Positions 5,769-5,820 of a stretch of 5,820 nt of DNA are shown piece by piece. This stretch comes from CAZXYF01 sp964644705 (GTDB taxonomy: Bacteria; Planctomycetota; Brocadiia; SM23-32). A program made the position numbers and the translations under genes. Numbering within the stretch: the stretch's first letter is position 1; each line of letters begins with the position of its first letter. Where the stretch lies: assembly GCA_964644705.1 (NCBI GenBank), contig CAZXYF010000197.1, positions 1 through 5,820 of the forward strand. The letters run 5' to 3'. The notes below the pieces were generated by a model. That model searched no databases, was not told where the DNA came from, and was given only the letters and a program-made list of their open reading frames with translations.

Positions 5769-5820
5769 GCCTTCGCCAAGGCTTCGGCTGGCAGGCCAAT
5801 GTCCTGCTCGTCGAAGCCTT
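5766..5820. repeat. Palindromic repeat starting at the tRNA CCA, cut by window end
   Basis: Several stems are packed into 55 bp. CCAGCC (5766-5771) pairs with GGCTGG (5786-5791). AGCCTT (5768-5773) pairs with AAGGCT (5778-5783), competing with the first stem. GCAGG (5791-5795) pairs with CCTGC (5803-5807). AAGGCTTCG (5778-5786) pairs with CGAAGCCTT (5812-5820). The motif CTTCG recurs. No T tract follows within the window, so it is not clearly a terminator. It looks like a copy of an intergenic palindromic element, truncated by the window edge. Confidence 0.6.

Noticed and set aside
5557..5799. 80-codon - strand ORF containing GAPGFEPG and VEPGYATP
   Set aside because: It is the antisense reading of the tRNA-Pro gene and its promoter region. 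This peptide pattern is a well-known false protein produced when tRNA genes are translated on the reverse strand.

Overview
This is a bacterial chromosomal window of moderately high GC. It has Shine-Dalgarno sites, sigma70-type promoters and a tRNA with an encoded CCA end. It carries five protein genes and one tRNA: four protein genes and the tRNA on the + strand, and one protein gene on the - strand. No CRISPR array, phage gene or transposase is visible. The phylum cannot be fixed from these housekeeping-type genes. The palindromic repeat at the right edge reminds me of intergenic repeats I associate with Kiritimatiellota/PVC-type or similar environmental genomes, but that is recollection and was not checked.

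Layout. Positions 1-2471 hold a 5'-truncated, two-halved M16 (insulinase/pitrilysin family) zinc metalloprotease. The first half keeps the zinc site; the second has lost it. A 316-bp non-coding gap (2472-2787) follows, with several short inverted repeats and a possible 26-codon leader ORF. Then come three co-directional genes: thiol peroxidase (tpx, 2788-3303), a YajO-like aldo/keto reductase (3387-4349) and a PfpI/DJ-1 family protein (4497-4997). A strong hairpin at 5053-5084 separates them from a convergent single-domain response regulator (5107-5493, - strand, GTG start). That gene has a well-formed promoter at 5551-5579. Divergent from it is a proline tRNA (UGG anticodon, 5690-5768) with a perfect TATAAT box upstream. 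The window ends inside a palindromic repeat that begins at the tRNA's CCA end.

How the genes work together. Tpx removes hydroperoxides, aldo/keto reductases reduce reactive carbonyls, and PfpI/DJ-1 proteins are linked to protection from glyoxals and general stress. The three neighbours could form a small redox/carbonyl-stress group. However, the gaps of 83 and 147 bp leave open whether they share a transcript. The M16 protease, the orphan receiver and the tRNA show no clear functional link to that group. I see no convincing evidence of a new multi-gene system. The most unusual item is the repeat fused to the tRNA 3' end.
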